In this document: positions 11,347 through 23,256 of the stretch, one piece after another
Position numbering within the stretch: the stretch's first letter is position 1
How the letters are laid out: the number at the start of each line of letters is the position of its first letter
Source of the DNA: Porogramme epimiltina
Taxonomy: Eukaryota > Basidiomycota > Agaricomycetes > Polyporales > Polyporaceae
Reading direction: 5' to 3'
Length of the DNA stretch: 64,000 nucleotides
NCBI GenBank assembly: GCA_900155495.1
Contig: FTLJ01000191.1
Span: 25,136-89,135 of the forward strand
The notes under the pieces: generated by a model
What the model was told of the DNA's origin: nothing
What the model saw: only the letters and a program-made list of their open reading frames with translations
The model's database searches: none
Program-made: the position numbers and the translations under genes

Positions 11347-13748
11347 ATCGAATACTACTGGGAAGCAATCTGACGTTGGAGAAAGGATGTGAGGAGGTGT
11401 GTCCTAAAGACCCTGGATTTCTTGCACCGTCTTATAGTATTGTGGGCGCTATAGTCAGACAATGTCGACTAATTCCTCACCAACGTAGATAACTCTCACG
11501 GGTGTTTTGCATTATCAACTATGGGGGTACGGCATGTGAGGTGAGCAGATTAGAGGAAGCGACGCCGCTGGGGCTCTCACGTTAATGCATGATGGGAATT
11601 AGCCCGCGGTATATAGCGTAAACTTTCCTAACATGGCGGAGTCCTTTTTACGTTCCGTCGTCTTCAACACCGAGTGGCTTCTATTGAGTTGCGAAGTAGA
11701 TTAGGACGAGGAGAATTACTTCGTTTTGACTTAGCTAATGTACCTACATTCTAGCAGTGAAGGGTCGGATTTGGGTGCCCCAGCCTTTAATCGGATGGCC
11801 CTCATCGATGTCACTTTCCAACACAAGGCAACGTCCGCGCGAGTATTCCGTAGGGCAGCGCTACAATAAATAGGGATGCTACCCATCCTCAAGTAAATCC
11901 GATCTTTATCTGGGAACGCCTCAGAGGGATTGAGTTGACCAGGGTGGGCTGCGTGGCAATATGATAAACTTACGTGGATAGTATGGTGCCTGAGGCCTGA
12001 GGGCTCAACCTTGTCTACAACGCCCATCCTCGTCAAATGATGACATTCAAACATCATTGCTTACCATCCGTGAGTGAGCTGAACAAGTCCAGAGAACGTG
12101 CAGTGTTATCAGCGCTTGCCAACTTTGGGTGTTCCTACACATGACAAATGATGGGCGCTACCTAGGAGTTGGAGGGAAATCAGAGGCCTGAGCTCCCCCA
12201 GGTCTGTTGAAAGTGAGCCTTCCTGTCCGTCTCTAACGTGCGTTGTATTATCACCACGGCCTTTTCATCTTGAATAGATACCCACCATCTTGTAGGACCC
12301 CGGAAGCAGTCGACGCTGTAGCGGTATGAGACAGCCCATACTGGCATAGTACCACTCCGACCAGGGTCCGATCATCAAACTGGACCCCCCTGATGAGATC
12401 CCGAACTTATCACGATATGGCATTACGGGACACGAACGCCACTATCAGGAATCTACGTGCATCCCTGTCTATGGCACTGGAATGACTCCTCTTCCATGTG
12501 TTTTCAGTAGTTTCGTGGTACTAGTACTACCTGTCACAAGTCCGACTCGCGCGACAACACTATACATCCAGCAAGGCTTGTACTGTGTGAAATTATGCTG
12601 AGTTACTTTGGGCAGCAAGAAGTAATTCGTTATTCGAGCGCCCCCGATTTTGTGGACATATGCATGTAGTACGTACCCACGCCGGGTCCACTTCAAGTTC
12701 CCCTGACCGGAGGTACACTCTCATCAAAGTCACATGTGTTTACGTGTTATGATCAGCAGCGATGGTAGAACCGCGGTGTCTGGATAGTGCTGGCAACTGC
12801 CCCCCTGAATCCTGATATCTGGCACGACGTCCGCCGCCGTGATAGGCATGGTCATACAGGGAAGCTAGCTGAATATTTACATTCTCATTTTGTAGGCATT
12901 GTGTCTAACGGCGGTACGAATCGACGATGTTGGAGAAAAGCGCACCCGAATGTGAGGACTTTGAAAAGGCTTCCAAACTATCTCGAGATAGACGCCGCAC
13001 GTGAGCATGAACCTTTCTGCGAATGTGTTCCCAAAGTTGGATTGTAAACCGACGATATTATTGTGGCCTTTAATGACGTCACAGGATAGTATGAGTAATC
13101 ACGAATCCTTCGAGTACAGTGGTTTCCGATGAAAGACGCGAAGGGCGATAGCAACCACGCGGTGAAACGGCAGGGTGAGATATTTGCTGATCAAAAAGGC
13201 CACAACCGATCAGGTGTGGTGGCAGGTTAAATGCCATGGCAGGGAATGCATCGTAGAGAAATTGTGAGCACTCTAAAGAAACAACGTGTCAACCTGTTCT
13301 GATATCTGACGTTTTAGATCATATATAAATAGTCAGCCGCCCCTGCACCACACGCTCTTACGAACTCAATGCGAGAGAGAGAGCGCTCAAGACGTGCTCC
13401 ACCAAAAAAAAAGTAGTCAGCCTCGGACTCCAGCCTTGTCCCCGGTAGCGGTCGCCGGCTATAGAACCACAACTCTCCTCGTGGTTTAAGATCTTAAGGA
13501 CAGATAAGAATTATCTGTAACTATAGCCGTACGCCTCAATCCCCATGAAGATCGTCTATCTCTACAGTAGTTTGACTGTAATACCATGGTGCGTCGTCAA
13601 AGAGATGTTCTACAAGCGTTCAGGCGGCGAGTATGGATGTGCTTCCCGTATCAGACCTTCCTCCACGGCAGAGCGTGGACGGATTGTGCATCTGAAATTT
13701 TCGATGTTCCTGGATATTTGGGGGGCGGGGAGTGGCGTAATGAGTCTA
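11347..13748. other. Gene-free stretch between synthase A and the P450 remnant
   Basis: Only short, unrelated open frames are seen. Two spots stand out: a plus-strand TATA-like run (atatataaata) near 13320-13331 with no credible gene after it, and a GA repeat near 13374-13383. No transposon ends were recognised. Confidence 0.4.
11430..11436 (-). promoter_or_regulatory. TATA-like box of synthase A
   Basis: TATAAGA on the minus strand, 84 bases before the proposed split start codon. It supports transcription starting near 11400. Confidence 0.4.
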
Positions 13749-16700
13749 CTAGTGGGACGGTCGTGGCGGACTGACGTGCGGCACTATTCCAGTGGTGGCT
13801 TTGAGAGGCACATTGAGTGGCTTGCCTTCTGCATCCATCGGTAGGGACACGTGAAGGGTGTGCAGTATGGACGCAACGTAGATAAACGCCGTTGTGTCGG
13901 CGAAATGACGTCCGACGGGACAGACTCTGGACCCGAATGGGCACGGTCGAGAACCGGGGGTGAGAAGAAAGCTCAGTGGAAGGTTTATTGAGCATACCTG
14001 CGGCCAAATCCGAAGGCCACTAGTCCGGGGTCCCCGGAGCTGAGATTGAGTTTCCCATCATCAAGGAATCGCTCGGGTTTGAACTCGTTCGGCTGCGGAT
14101 AACGCTGTGGGTCGTGCAGCATAGACCTTACGGTATAATTAGCGTCATGAATATTTACTATACGATATTTCAAATCGTACCATACGTTGGCGAGAAATAT
14201 TGAACCTCGAGAGTCGAGGGACGAGATAGCCGTCGTACTCGTCCTCCTCCTCCGTGAAGTGTGGGAGAATAAGGGGTGCGGGAACATGCCACCTCATGGT
14301 CTCTTTCATGATTGCATCGATGTATGGGAGCGCCTGGCGGTCCGCTAGCGTAGGCAGTCTCTCGGGACCAACAATCCTGTCTAAATCGATTCGGGCCTTG
14401 CGCTGAACGCCAGGATGGAGGGAAATGGCTGCAAAGAACGCGACTAAAAATGCCAATGTCTGGGTTGGTAGTTCTGCAGTCAGTGCTGTGCAGTTAACAG
14501 GCACACGTAAATTTATTGGTGTACCGTATCGATTCCAGCTGATGAATAGGCGGACGGAGCTTGATGAAAGTCCCTCAACTTAACGACTTATGCTAGTTCA
14601 CGCACTTCCATACGCTACTGCGGCGACACCCTTGGCGACTTCTTCTACAGTTGCAGCTTCTCTATTGAGCTTCTTGATGCTTGCTACGAGAGCATGGAGA
14701 ATACTAGTAGATTCTCGAATCTCCAGTGGCTTCCTGTAACGGTATGGCCATACCTATACTGCGACAATGAAGACACAAGCTGTTTACTCACCATTTGTTG
14801 CTAACCATCTTCCCAGGGAAGGTCTCTGAAATTAGCATTGGCGTGGCGGGCTCCTTTGAGCCGTGCAAGTCGCCCAGTCCCGGGGAGCCACTGCGTCGTA
14901 AATCTACATTCAGTACCGAAATCTGGCTAGGAATGGACAAAACTCGAGGAGCGAGGAGCTGGTAACAAGTATTTCGAAGCTTTGGGTAGCCTCATCGGCA
15001 GCAGTGATATACTTGTCGTTGGTTGTGGCTACGTCTAGGCCGTAGGTTGCTTTGATCATGGCGGATCCGATAGCACTAATGTTCCGTCAATATCGGTGGA
15101 TGGCCATGCCTTTCGTTTGCACATGAATGTAAGAGCGGCCCAAAGCACTCTCGACCACTATAGTCACGTCACAGCGTTACACTCACGTGACGAGGGCGCT
15201 TCCGCACCTTATCGGGGCGTTATCGGTTGGATTTCTCACAACAGGATTGCGCGCGCTGTATGTGCGTCGTAGGTCCCTCTATAATGTTGTATCTCATCCT
15301 CGCATCTGAATACCCCTGTACGTACTACTGTGCAACTTTCTATCAAATGATCAAATGCCATGGTCGACGCTGGAACAGGTAGTAAGCAAGCATAGCAAGC
15401 ACACTGGCACATGGAAGGCCCGAGCTGCGTGAGCACGTCAGCGTGGATCAGGATGGAATTGTCGGAGACTCGGAGCAGCTGGTGGACATGGGCGATGTAA
15501 CATGTTGAGCAATGAGTGGCAGCATCGTGGCCTCATGGCATTGGCCCTCATTCTGGCAACTCGCGAGTGGGGGCTCGTACATGCACATGCAATACGCTCT
15601 GATGGACGCTGCCCGCCCGGCTCACGAGGGGCGCTCCATGCCCCTACGATAGTGGAAAATTCTCCAATGGCTCTACTGAAGCAAACTGGAGATCATGAAC
15701 CAGCTTCTGCTCCCGCACATCACTGAGTTTCTGGAGATCAAGACGATCGAGGACGTGTACGATGCCACCAAGTCCATGATGGTGTGCATACACTGCTCCC
15801 TCTCCCTTCTAAATCATCCCAAGCCACCCTTCTCATCGCGGACCACCTCACCCGCGCGCTCGTGTACAGTGAGCATGCACTGGCTGGAGTGGCCTGTATC
15901 CCCCACCGGCAGGCCAGTCAGCCTGAGCACAACTTGCGAGTACTATTCCGGGTGCCTCCTAAACAATATATCGACGTACATTTGTATATACTCTGCAGTT
16001 GCATACGAGAAGGGGGCGGCCTCAGGTTGCTTCAAGTTGCCCAGCTTCGGGTGTGAGGCGCCAACTCGGGATTGAGTTTATATTTCCGGAGTGCGATTTC
16101 TCGTTGTTTAGGCGCCCATATTTTCTGGCACTGCGGAGGTATCTCCTCGTGAACGAGGAAGAAATTAAGAAATCTGGTCCATCAGACTGTGGGGGCTGCA
16201 ATTTCCTACAATCTGATGGCGGCGTTTTCTCTATTTCGTCCTCTGTATAGAGGAGTTGTTTTTTTAGTGTTTCCGCCCCGCCAAAAGGACGCTAGCGTGA
16301 CACTTCCAGGTCATGTGATGTGGTCCGATGTGCTATAGGCCAATCTTACTTACTAGCATACATGTTCCAAAAACAGCTCTAGGCTTTCAAGGATATTGAA
16401 AAAGAGCTTGCGCACGCTCTCGTATTACGCGGCATGGTATTTAGCGACGGCGTTTGGGTTGTAGTGCTGCCAGATCACTCGACGGTGATGTCAAGTTGCC
16501 AGTGTGGTCCCGGGCCGTAAGGCATAAAGGCCATGTTCCATCCCCAACCCGACCTACATAACTCATATGCGTCATAATGTGCATTTGTCGCCGAGAGGGA
16601 GACATACAACGATATTAGGCGTGACTGTTGCCTCGAAGAGTATTTTGCGGAACGCTTATCCAGAATATCCGTAGCAATAGTGAGGCCATTGACGATGATG

Positions 16701-16950
16701 AGCGGCTGTCCAATGACATTCATGTACAGCAGGCCGCCTAGAAATGTTAAGCATTCAGTGAAACATTTACGAAAGTGTCTTCTCGAAAAAAGCCCTACCG
16801 TATTTCTGAGAGAGGTCGCGATATCCCAAGGCTTTCCTGAAGGAAGATCCAACAGATTCCCGATGAAAGGAAGCAGTGGCTTCTGGGTGGCCAGAGACGC
16901 GGAGACCAAGGACCGTGGATTGGGAGTTATTGCGCGCGGCGGATGGAAGA
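13749..16950 (-). pseudogene. Decayed cytochrome P450
   Basis: P450 pieces run in the correct order on one strand. N-terminal pieces lie at 16909-16360 (LPFIGNLLDLPSGKPW, GLLYMNVIGQPLIIVNG, WGWNMAFMPYG, IWQHYNPNAVAKYHAA). Middle and C-terminal pieces lie at 15075-13749 (AMIKATYGLDV, the WLPG turn, KETMRWHVPAPL with the ExxR pair, FKPERFL, FGFGRR and the heme cysteine). Lesions: a frame change between PSGKPW and YRDLSQKYG (near 16826); an in-frame TAA after KYHAA where Gln is expected (near 16420); a further frame change near 16500; a seven-base insertion (CTCTCGA) between LVPR and GSIFLANVW near 14215. No start ATG with a membrane anchor was found. The heme motif also has an extra residue (CPVGRH rather than CPGRH). 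It probably once oxidised terpenes beside the synthases, which is inference from position. Confidence 0.8.
15076..16353. other. 1.28 kb insert inside an intron of the P450 remnant
   Basis: Minus-strand donor TGCTA|gtaagt (16353) and acceptor cattag|TGCTAT (15075) join in frame, from FLEHVC into AIGSAMIKATYG, so everything between would be one intron. The plus strand of 15480-16060 has several overlapping open frames (for example GLMALALILATREWGLVHA near 15525-15580 and MNQLLLPHITEFLEIKTIED from 15695). They look like a broken gene, but I do not recognise the family. Confidence 0.45.
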
Positions 16951-17290
16951 TGTTCCGTGAACTCTGATTAGGATCAAGTTAAAGCACCTTACTCTCCTTT
17001 AAGATTTGAATTGCCTCCCCCTTTCTCAATCCCGTAGCTTGCCATTCGCAGCCCTATTGGTGGCGTGTAGACCACAGTAGGCGCTTCGCCGACATATGGA
17101 ATTGAAAGTTTATTAGGGGAGTCGGTGCCGGGATCGCTGTAGAAGCGGCTGACAATACTGTCGAGTCTCACAATGAGTTGATATTCGTTCCTGACCAATT
17201 TCAGAACATCCTCCTCCCTCTAGGTAAGTACAAGAACTCCATTTACTGCGTGAAACTATCACAACCCTGTTTGATATCGGCAGCATACGT

Positions 17291-18506
17291 TTAAGGCTCA
17301 TAACCGAGTTCTGCGAGACGATAGCGCTTCGCCCTCAAGGAAAATTCGAGGTATCCCTGAGGTAGCGCAATATTAGCAGATGAGGCGGCATCAATTATTC
17401 CAAGGAACCCTTACCTGAAAATATTGCCTCCACAACATGGCAAGCTCAGTATCGTTCTCTGTGAGGAGTTCCATAGACCGCGCAGATTCCATCACTTCAT
17501 CCACAAGCTGGCGCAACACCTCCTCCACCGGGCATCGCCGGGCAATAGCGCTGAGGTGGACGTAGTTCTTCGTCTCTCCTGCGAGCTCTTCCTTGTAGAA
17601 AGATAAACTTTGTATACCAACCATTGAGAATCTGGGCTACAGAAAAATTTGGGAGGGAACGGAATACGCACATGTCGCTGAGCAGCCATAGGAACACAGA
17701 GTGAGGCTAAGCCATAATGGCAGATCAGAACTATGTAAACTTACTTCGTTCCCAAAGTCCAGTGCTCCATGTACCTGTCAATACGGATGAGCAACGTAAA
17801 GACCGCTACATATCGCAGAATCAACTCACGGGAGGATCTGTAAGTACGTATCCGGCACGTCCCGCCAAGATCCCATGAACGCAAAATGGATGTATGGAGG
17901 GCCGAGTCCCGCGCGCGTGCGCAGGTAGTACGGGAACCGAGTTGCCCCGGGCGTGATGACGAGTGTATTTTCCGCGGAATGCTCTATGGACATGGCCGAT
18001 ATAGCATCAAGCGTCCCCGCTACGATGGAGTCTGCGCTATACACATTCCACAGCTCGTACGTGCGTTGTCGAAGTAGCTTCGCGAGGCAATCCAGCACTG
18101 GGTCGGGTTGGGTTTCTCCGCGTGCGAAACGGCCCGTAAAGCGCATCACGGCGTCGAGGTTGCGCGCCCCAAGGTCGTCGACGTACATGCAGCATGTCGT
18201 GTAAAGTGCGATGTAGAAGCGGTGCTCGTGTGTCGTGTGGCTGTAGGTCGTCTCGGCGTACACACAGGCTCCGTCGAAGACTTTGGCAGTGAAGGTGGCT
18301 GGAACATCAATGGGCCAGCTGGCCAGCGCGGCGGCGACTTTGGTACGGAGGTCGGCGTCGACTGGACTCTTCGGTGACCTATAACCGCTGCGTTGGAGGA
18401 AATCACCGATTGTGTCCTTAGTTTCAGCGTGGGGGTCAAGTCTGAAAATAAGGCGGTCAGCGAGGACGGCGATGAGGCAGAGTAAACGGGCCTACTCGGT
18501 AGTCAT
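17291..18506 (-). CDS. Sesquiterpene synthase B (TRI5 family), paralogue of E
   Basis: Six exons: 18506-18496 (11 bases, MTTE), 18441-17830 (612), a 30-base exon ending at 17745, 17677-17672 (6), 17607-17415 (193) and 17356-17291, giving 305 residues. Exon lengths match copy E base for base. The first metal motif is DDLGA, so the third acidic residue of DDxxD is replaced. The spliced NSE motif is NDILSFYKE, then ELAGETKNY. The end is AKRYRLAELGYEP with the RY pair. No stop or frameshift is seen, so it appears intact. It sits in the left copy of the duplicated synthase-carrier block, upstream of the dead P450 in the same orientation, and has a TATA box 53 bases before its ATG. Whether DDLGA still supports full activity cannot be told from sequence. 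Confidence 0.87.
17672..17677 (-). other. Six-base microexon of synthase B
   Basis: The minus strand reads ctcag|CGACAT|gtgcgt, forming Asn-Asp-Ile with the flanking exons. Introns are 67 and 64 bases. Other acceptors in the upstream intron either leave the frame or would make an intron of about 12-40 bases. Confidence 0.75.
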
Positions 18507-18558
18507 GTCGGGATCTGCGTTGTGGATGGGAAAAGCCTATGGTCCAGTGTCTCTGCCA

Positions 18559-18565
18559 TTTTATA
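18559..18565 (-). promoter_or_regulatory. TATA box of synthase B
   Basis: TATAAAA on the minus strand, 53 bases before the ATG at 18506. The matching box is kept in the duplicate copy E. Confidence 0.5.
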
Positions 18566-19179
18566 CCTGAACAGCTGCGAAAAGTTCACAAGCTATCATC
18601 AGCCAATGAGGCCAGAGCACAGTGCCAATACTCATAGAGAGAGCAGCATAAGCATTCCCGTGAAGCGGCACAGCCTAGTCACCAACGAGAATCCATCAAG
18701 AGGCCGCTTCTTTGTCGGGTTGGAATCGTCTCGGGTCCGGTAATGTAGAATAGCCTCCAACTATTTGCGATCCATGCGGGAAGCAGTTTGATTGACTGGG
18801 TAAATTCTGATCCACTGGAAGCTGTTCAAGTGACTATTGGTGGTCGCAACTGCACATCGGTCTGAGGCGACATAACGTAAACGTGTGAGTGAAAAACATT
18901 CGTGAATACCAAAACAGGATTTTCTACACGTGTACACACAGAACACTGGATGACGACGTGCGATATAGTGCGGGCCCTGAGTGCGGCTGTCACGGACTTG
19001 GCGGGCATCGATCGACTTGTGTAGGGGTAAACAAGGGCCATTGGAACGGGAAAGCCTGAAAGGTTCTGGGTCGACGCCATCAGGCGTTGGGATCTTAAGC
19101 TTAAGAGAAAGGTGGATTTGGGGTGAGAATACTTAAATATAGTCAATCTGGGCAACCTGTAGCAACGACTCCACAGACA

Positions 19180-20651
19180 TCACATTCGCACATTGTTCTC
19201 CTTGTGAGTCTCCGGTCCGGGCGGCGCATGGAATGCTGACGTGACGGTGCGATCGTTAGACCCCCAAGGACCAAGATAAGGGGTGGACAACAGCTGTAGA
19301 CTTACCATTCTTGATGCCATCGTAAAGCAGGAACCACCCGGAGACGAGACTCGCGGTCGTGATCATCCTGGGCACGGATACCACAAATAGCCCGCGGAAG
19401 CCGGCTCGCTCCGCATGCACATGCAAGCGGCAGGGCATCGAGCCTTCCGGGCCACATTCTTTGTTAATTTGCGAGAGTAGGGTGTCAGCAGGGTAACCGA
19501 GGTTGCATATGGTTACGTCGGTGCTGGAATAGAACAAGTAGGTGACGTGTGAAGCCTAGACGGACCTGGGTGAAAGTTGCAGTTGCCAACCCAGCGACGA
19601 GTCCGCTTCCGAGGCTTAAGGTGAAGTTTGCACCGGGAATGAGGCTGCACTTCGTCTCCGCCATATTTCGGAATGCCAGCTTGTGACAGAACTCAGGGAC
19701 AATGGTTTGTCCGATAGAGCACAAAGATTGCCTAAGAAAGCGATTCAGTCGCATCCTGTGTATCCAGCTTCCCAGCAGCTAGGTGGGGCTCACTTGCAGA
19801 GGATAGGGCTACACTCGATGGGGTCGACTCGGAGATAGATTTGGGTACAGTACTCCATAGGTTCCCCTGATCTCCGGAAATCTGCACGAACTGCTTATTC
19901 CAGTATTCATACCCGGAGAATAAGTTGGCGGCTCCCTGTTTCGTTTGTGACCCCATAAACGGTAGATACGCCCGGTAAGACTGCACCTTGACGAGACGCC
20001 CAACGGCCGTAGGAGGGCCTTCTTGATTATGCACCGCCTTAATTGTGGCATGCAAGCCATCTGGGGATCCACTTGTATGCGCCTCTTGACGATGTCGACG
20101 GCTACAATATTTGCATGAGCTTTCGATGGTAGCAACGCAGTGCACGTGCTAGACATTTCCCCATGGGCTACATTACTGAAAAAATGCCAGCGGCATGAAG
20201 AACGTCAGCATTCAATATTATCCGGAGGAGACACGTTGGATATGCGAAATCTGAACTTTTAGCGCTAAGTTGGCACGTGCGCGCACCGCACGGATGATAC
20301 AACGTCACACTACAAGCGACGCCACGAAGAAGATGCCTGAGAGCAGGAAATGAGTACCGTTTGAGCCCAAAGCGGCAAATACTGCTCATGATGCTACCGT
20401 TATCTTGCTGATAGCTACCTATAAGTGCAAGATACAGTTCAGGTCCTGGTAATCGCACGAGATCCGGACCGTTAATGAGACAGAACTTACGTTCAGCACA
20501 GAGGACCCAGACTTCCGATAAGCACATTGCGGTAATCGCATTTCATCCTACCTGAAATGAACAACGCGGAATAGTCACGTAAAATGAATTGAAGAATAAC
20601 GAACAGCACCCTGAGTGCAACGCCACTGAGTTTCGAGTTGGAGACTGCCGT
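19180..20651 (-). pseudogene. Dead copy of the mitochondrial phosphate carrier gene
   Basis: Exon by exon this matches the intact copy at 28214-29838, but it has several disabling changes. The start codon is ACG (20651-20649) where the other copy has ATG. The acceptor of the small second exon is CTGG instead of CCAG, and that exon ends TGAAC (in-frame stop) instead of TGCAC. A stretch of about two dozen bases, covering the SALLTGFG region, is missing between GAAGGCC and TACGGCC, near 20010. Recognisable remains include PVDIVKRRIQVDP, RGLFVVSVPRM and a C-terminal exon ending at the TGA at 19180-19182. It lies in the left duplicate block next to synthase B. Confidence 0.85.
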
Positions 20652-20870
20652 AGTAGCGGAAGACGAGGAAGGAGGGAAGGAGATATTTTGGGACCCTGAA
20701 ATAGAGCCCACGGGTGTTATTTGGCATTGCTACTACGCGTGTGGTGCATGCGAGGTGGAACCGAGGGTGTGGGCTAGACAGACGTCATTGAGCCGTTGTC
20801 ACTGTTGCCTGGGACAGACGCTGGATTAAGGGCAGGTCTACACGTGTTGTGAAGAACACGTGAACCTCGG

Positions 20871-21992
20871 AACTAATCAATTCAAGGCGGGAATTTCCCC
20901 ATTTTCGGCGGATGAAAACCGGTAAGAAATTTAAGGCAGGGGATCGCCTTTTCAACAAAAAAAAAGCCGCGTGAAGATAGAAAAGGCATTGAAAAGGAGA
21001 GCCATGAATAAGCGCTTAGCGTTGGAGAGGAAGTTACCTGCTCCCGTTTTTCTACGGGGTTGCGTTGCCGAGGATGGGGGAATGCCCGTCATGATCCTGG
21101 CTTTACTCGTAAGTAATACTAGGTATCGGGAGAATTACCCGCTAGACCCGATTCTACAAATAAACTTGAACTTCGAACAAAAACTATGAGAAGTCTCGAT
21201 TTTCGCACCACAACATTGAATCGACCAAGCCGACTGAACATGAGCCTGGTAGACCTGGATAGTAACATACCACCTGTTGACATCATTATGAATCCGAGTT
21301 GTCAGAACGCTTCCATAGCCTTAGACGTGTTACTCTCCGTGTTTCGCACGGCCGTCAGATCATGACTGGATCCGTCGAAGATGAGATGGCCAACGTTATG
21401 CTCCCTCTGGAGCAAGACAAAACCGGTAGTAGTGTGGCGCCTGAAGCAAACAATGTGAAGTGGCTCGAATACTCAGCCGAGATAGCAAGAATTCTGTTCG
21501 TTACCGTACGTCAGCCAGCGTTCGTCTCGCTCCACCTCAGATCAACAAAGGAAAAAGGCAGAAGCAGCAAGGCGGTGCCTCTTATTCGCTAGGGATGGGA
21601 TTCGTAGCATCCGCGGACCGCGTGCAAGGCACCCACGGTAGAGTATGGAAGATGTCAGTGATTTTTGTCATCCACCTCGAACCTGTGTTTACGTGAATAC
21701 CCAGCGTCTTCGGGCGGCGAGCGTCCGCAGCAAGCGGACGGTTGCAAAGGCCTTCTGGGACGTAACGCCAGCCCGGGAAGAGGCGAAATCCGAAATCACT
21801 ATAATTGATTTCCATCCACTCTAATCGCTCATGCTACAGGGGGGCCCAGTAAAGTAATATTCATTCATATCTACATGCGTCAATAACGTTCGGCAGGCCC
21901 ACACAAAATCTTAGGACTCGCACACGGGTGCTCAACAACGTATGTGTGCCCGGCGTGGAACGTCAATGCTTTCTCTAGTATCGTGCTTGCCC
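20871..21992. other. Gene-free spacer upstream of the dead carrier
   Basis: Only short frames with no recognisable product (for example plus strand 21299-21592). There is an A-run near 20957-20966. No mobile element ends were seen. Confidence 0.35.
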
Positions 21993-23256
21993 TCAAATGC
22001 CCATTTCGTGAAGGCGGTATCTCTTTGTCCCGACGTGGAACTCTAGATATCCCTACCCAGAACTACGTCAGCATTCTTCTATGCCACTTGCTAAAAGGAG
22101 GAATGCGCACCTGCTGGAAGCCCTCCCAGACGGACTTTAGCTCGGGGTCGTGGGCTGCTATGGCTTCAACTCGACGTCCGTTCTCCAGAGTTTCATCGAC
22201 GAGCTTGCGGAGAATTTCAACTGGGGGAAGGAGTTCCGCCGCGGCGCGGGCGCAGATGTAATTCTTTGTCTCGCCTTCGAGCTCCTCCTTGTAGAAAGAT
22301 AAGCTGGGGGGCCGAGTCTTAGTTAGAAAACTGATTTAGAGGGAAGCAGTGAATGCGTACATATCGCTGTTCAACGTTGGAGCCACGACAAGAGTGGGGA
22401 AGATAAGCACGTCAGATTATAATGGTGCAGGCCTCGTGAAGCCGATACATACTTTGCTGAGCCAATCCAATCCTCTAGGTACCTAAGCAATCCGTCAGCC
22501 TGGATTACAGAGAGGACTGAGTGTTTAAAACTTACGGAAGCAATTGTAAATACGACTCAGGAGTCTCCCTCCAACTCTTCATAAACATGAGATGAGCGTA
22601 CGAGGCACATATGCCCGTCCGTGCGCGAAAATATGCAGGCCAGCGCGTCGCGTGGGGGACAATCTTCATGTCTTGCGTAGTGTACTCGATGCCCATCGCC
22701 GCCATAGCGTCTATAGTGCACGAGACAAGCGCGTCTGCGCCGACCTCGGTGAGCAATACGTACGCGTCGCGTAGAAGGGCCGCGAGCGTGTCTAGGGCGG
22801 CCACGCCTTGGGGCTCGCCGCGTGCGAAGCGGCGGCCGAACTTGCGGGCAGCGTCGACCATGACAGGGTTTCCGATGTCGTCGACATGCACGCAGCACGC
22901 CGTGTAGAGCGCATTGAAGCGGCGGTACTCGGGGCTCGTGAATCCGTACGCTTTTTCAGCGATGGAGCAGCTCGTGTCGGCGAGCATTTCGACGGCCTTG
23001 TGGTCGTTATACGCGTTCCAGCACTCGATTTCGTGAATGATATCGGCGCGGAGGACGTCGTCCTCGGGGGTGCAGCGAAACTTCCAGCCGCTCTGATCCA
23101 TGAAGTATACGGACAGGTCTTTGATCTTGGTGATCACATCATCCTGGAAAATGGTAGGCGCACAGTAAGAACGCGTACACGACTACGCAAGGTTTGTACG
23201 CATATACGTACGCCTGAGGATCCGTGTTTCGGCTTCATGGGGGCGCGGGTAGGCAT
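21993..23256 (-). CDS. Sesquiterpene synthase C (TRI5 family)
   Basis: Six exons: 23256-23212 (45 bases), 23143-22536 (608), 22482-22453 (30), 22366-22361 (6), 22303-22111 (193) and 22052-21993, total 313 residues. The first metal motif reads DDIGN, without the final acidic residue. The NSE motif after splicing is NDILSFYKE, followed by ELEGETKNY. The C-terminus is GYLEFHVGTKRYRLHEMGI with the RY pair. The real ATG is in the short first exon (PTRAPMKPKHGSSG follows), not at the GTG that opens the large exon. A TTTAAAA run lies about 90 bases upstream. The model is intact. It is closest in plan to D, with which it is adjacent and co-oriented. Product unknown. Confidence 0.87.
22361..22366 (-). 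other. Six-base microexon of synthase C
   Basis: The minus strand reads aacag|CGATAT|gtacgc, giving Asn-Asp-Ile. Flanking introns are 86 and 57 bases. The natural frame upstream contains stops, so the six-base exon is the only in-frame solution I found. Confidence 0.78.

Larger units (their letters stand above)
16870..20870. repeat. Left copy of a duplicated synthase-carrier block
   Basis: Homologous to about 25800-30090 in the same orientation. Matching marks include GGAGTTATTGCG (16939 region against 25841 region), AGTCGGTGCCG (17119 region against 26020 region), the whole of synthases B/E and carriers, and CAGACGCTGGATTAAGGGCAGGT (20815 region against 30037 region). Similarity is clear but far from identical, so the event is not recent. 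Confidence 0.8.

Noticed and set aside
13320..13440. TATA-like sequence followed by an ATG and a 15-codon frame with GA repeats
   Set aside because: No longer coding frame or splice pattern follows. Too weak to call a gene.
1539..16353. Near-equal lengths of the two oversized introns (1269 and 1278 bases) as copies of one element
   Set aside because: Reading both, I saw no shared sequence or common ends. Treated as coincidence.
18826..19155. Minus-strand frame just after the dead carrier, similar to one at 27824-28189
   Set aside because: Both open at TTG, not ATG, and lie in the duplicated 3' flank. Similarity is explained by the block duplication and the middle does not align in frame.
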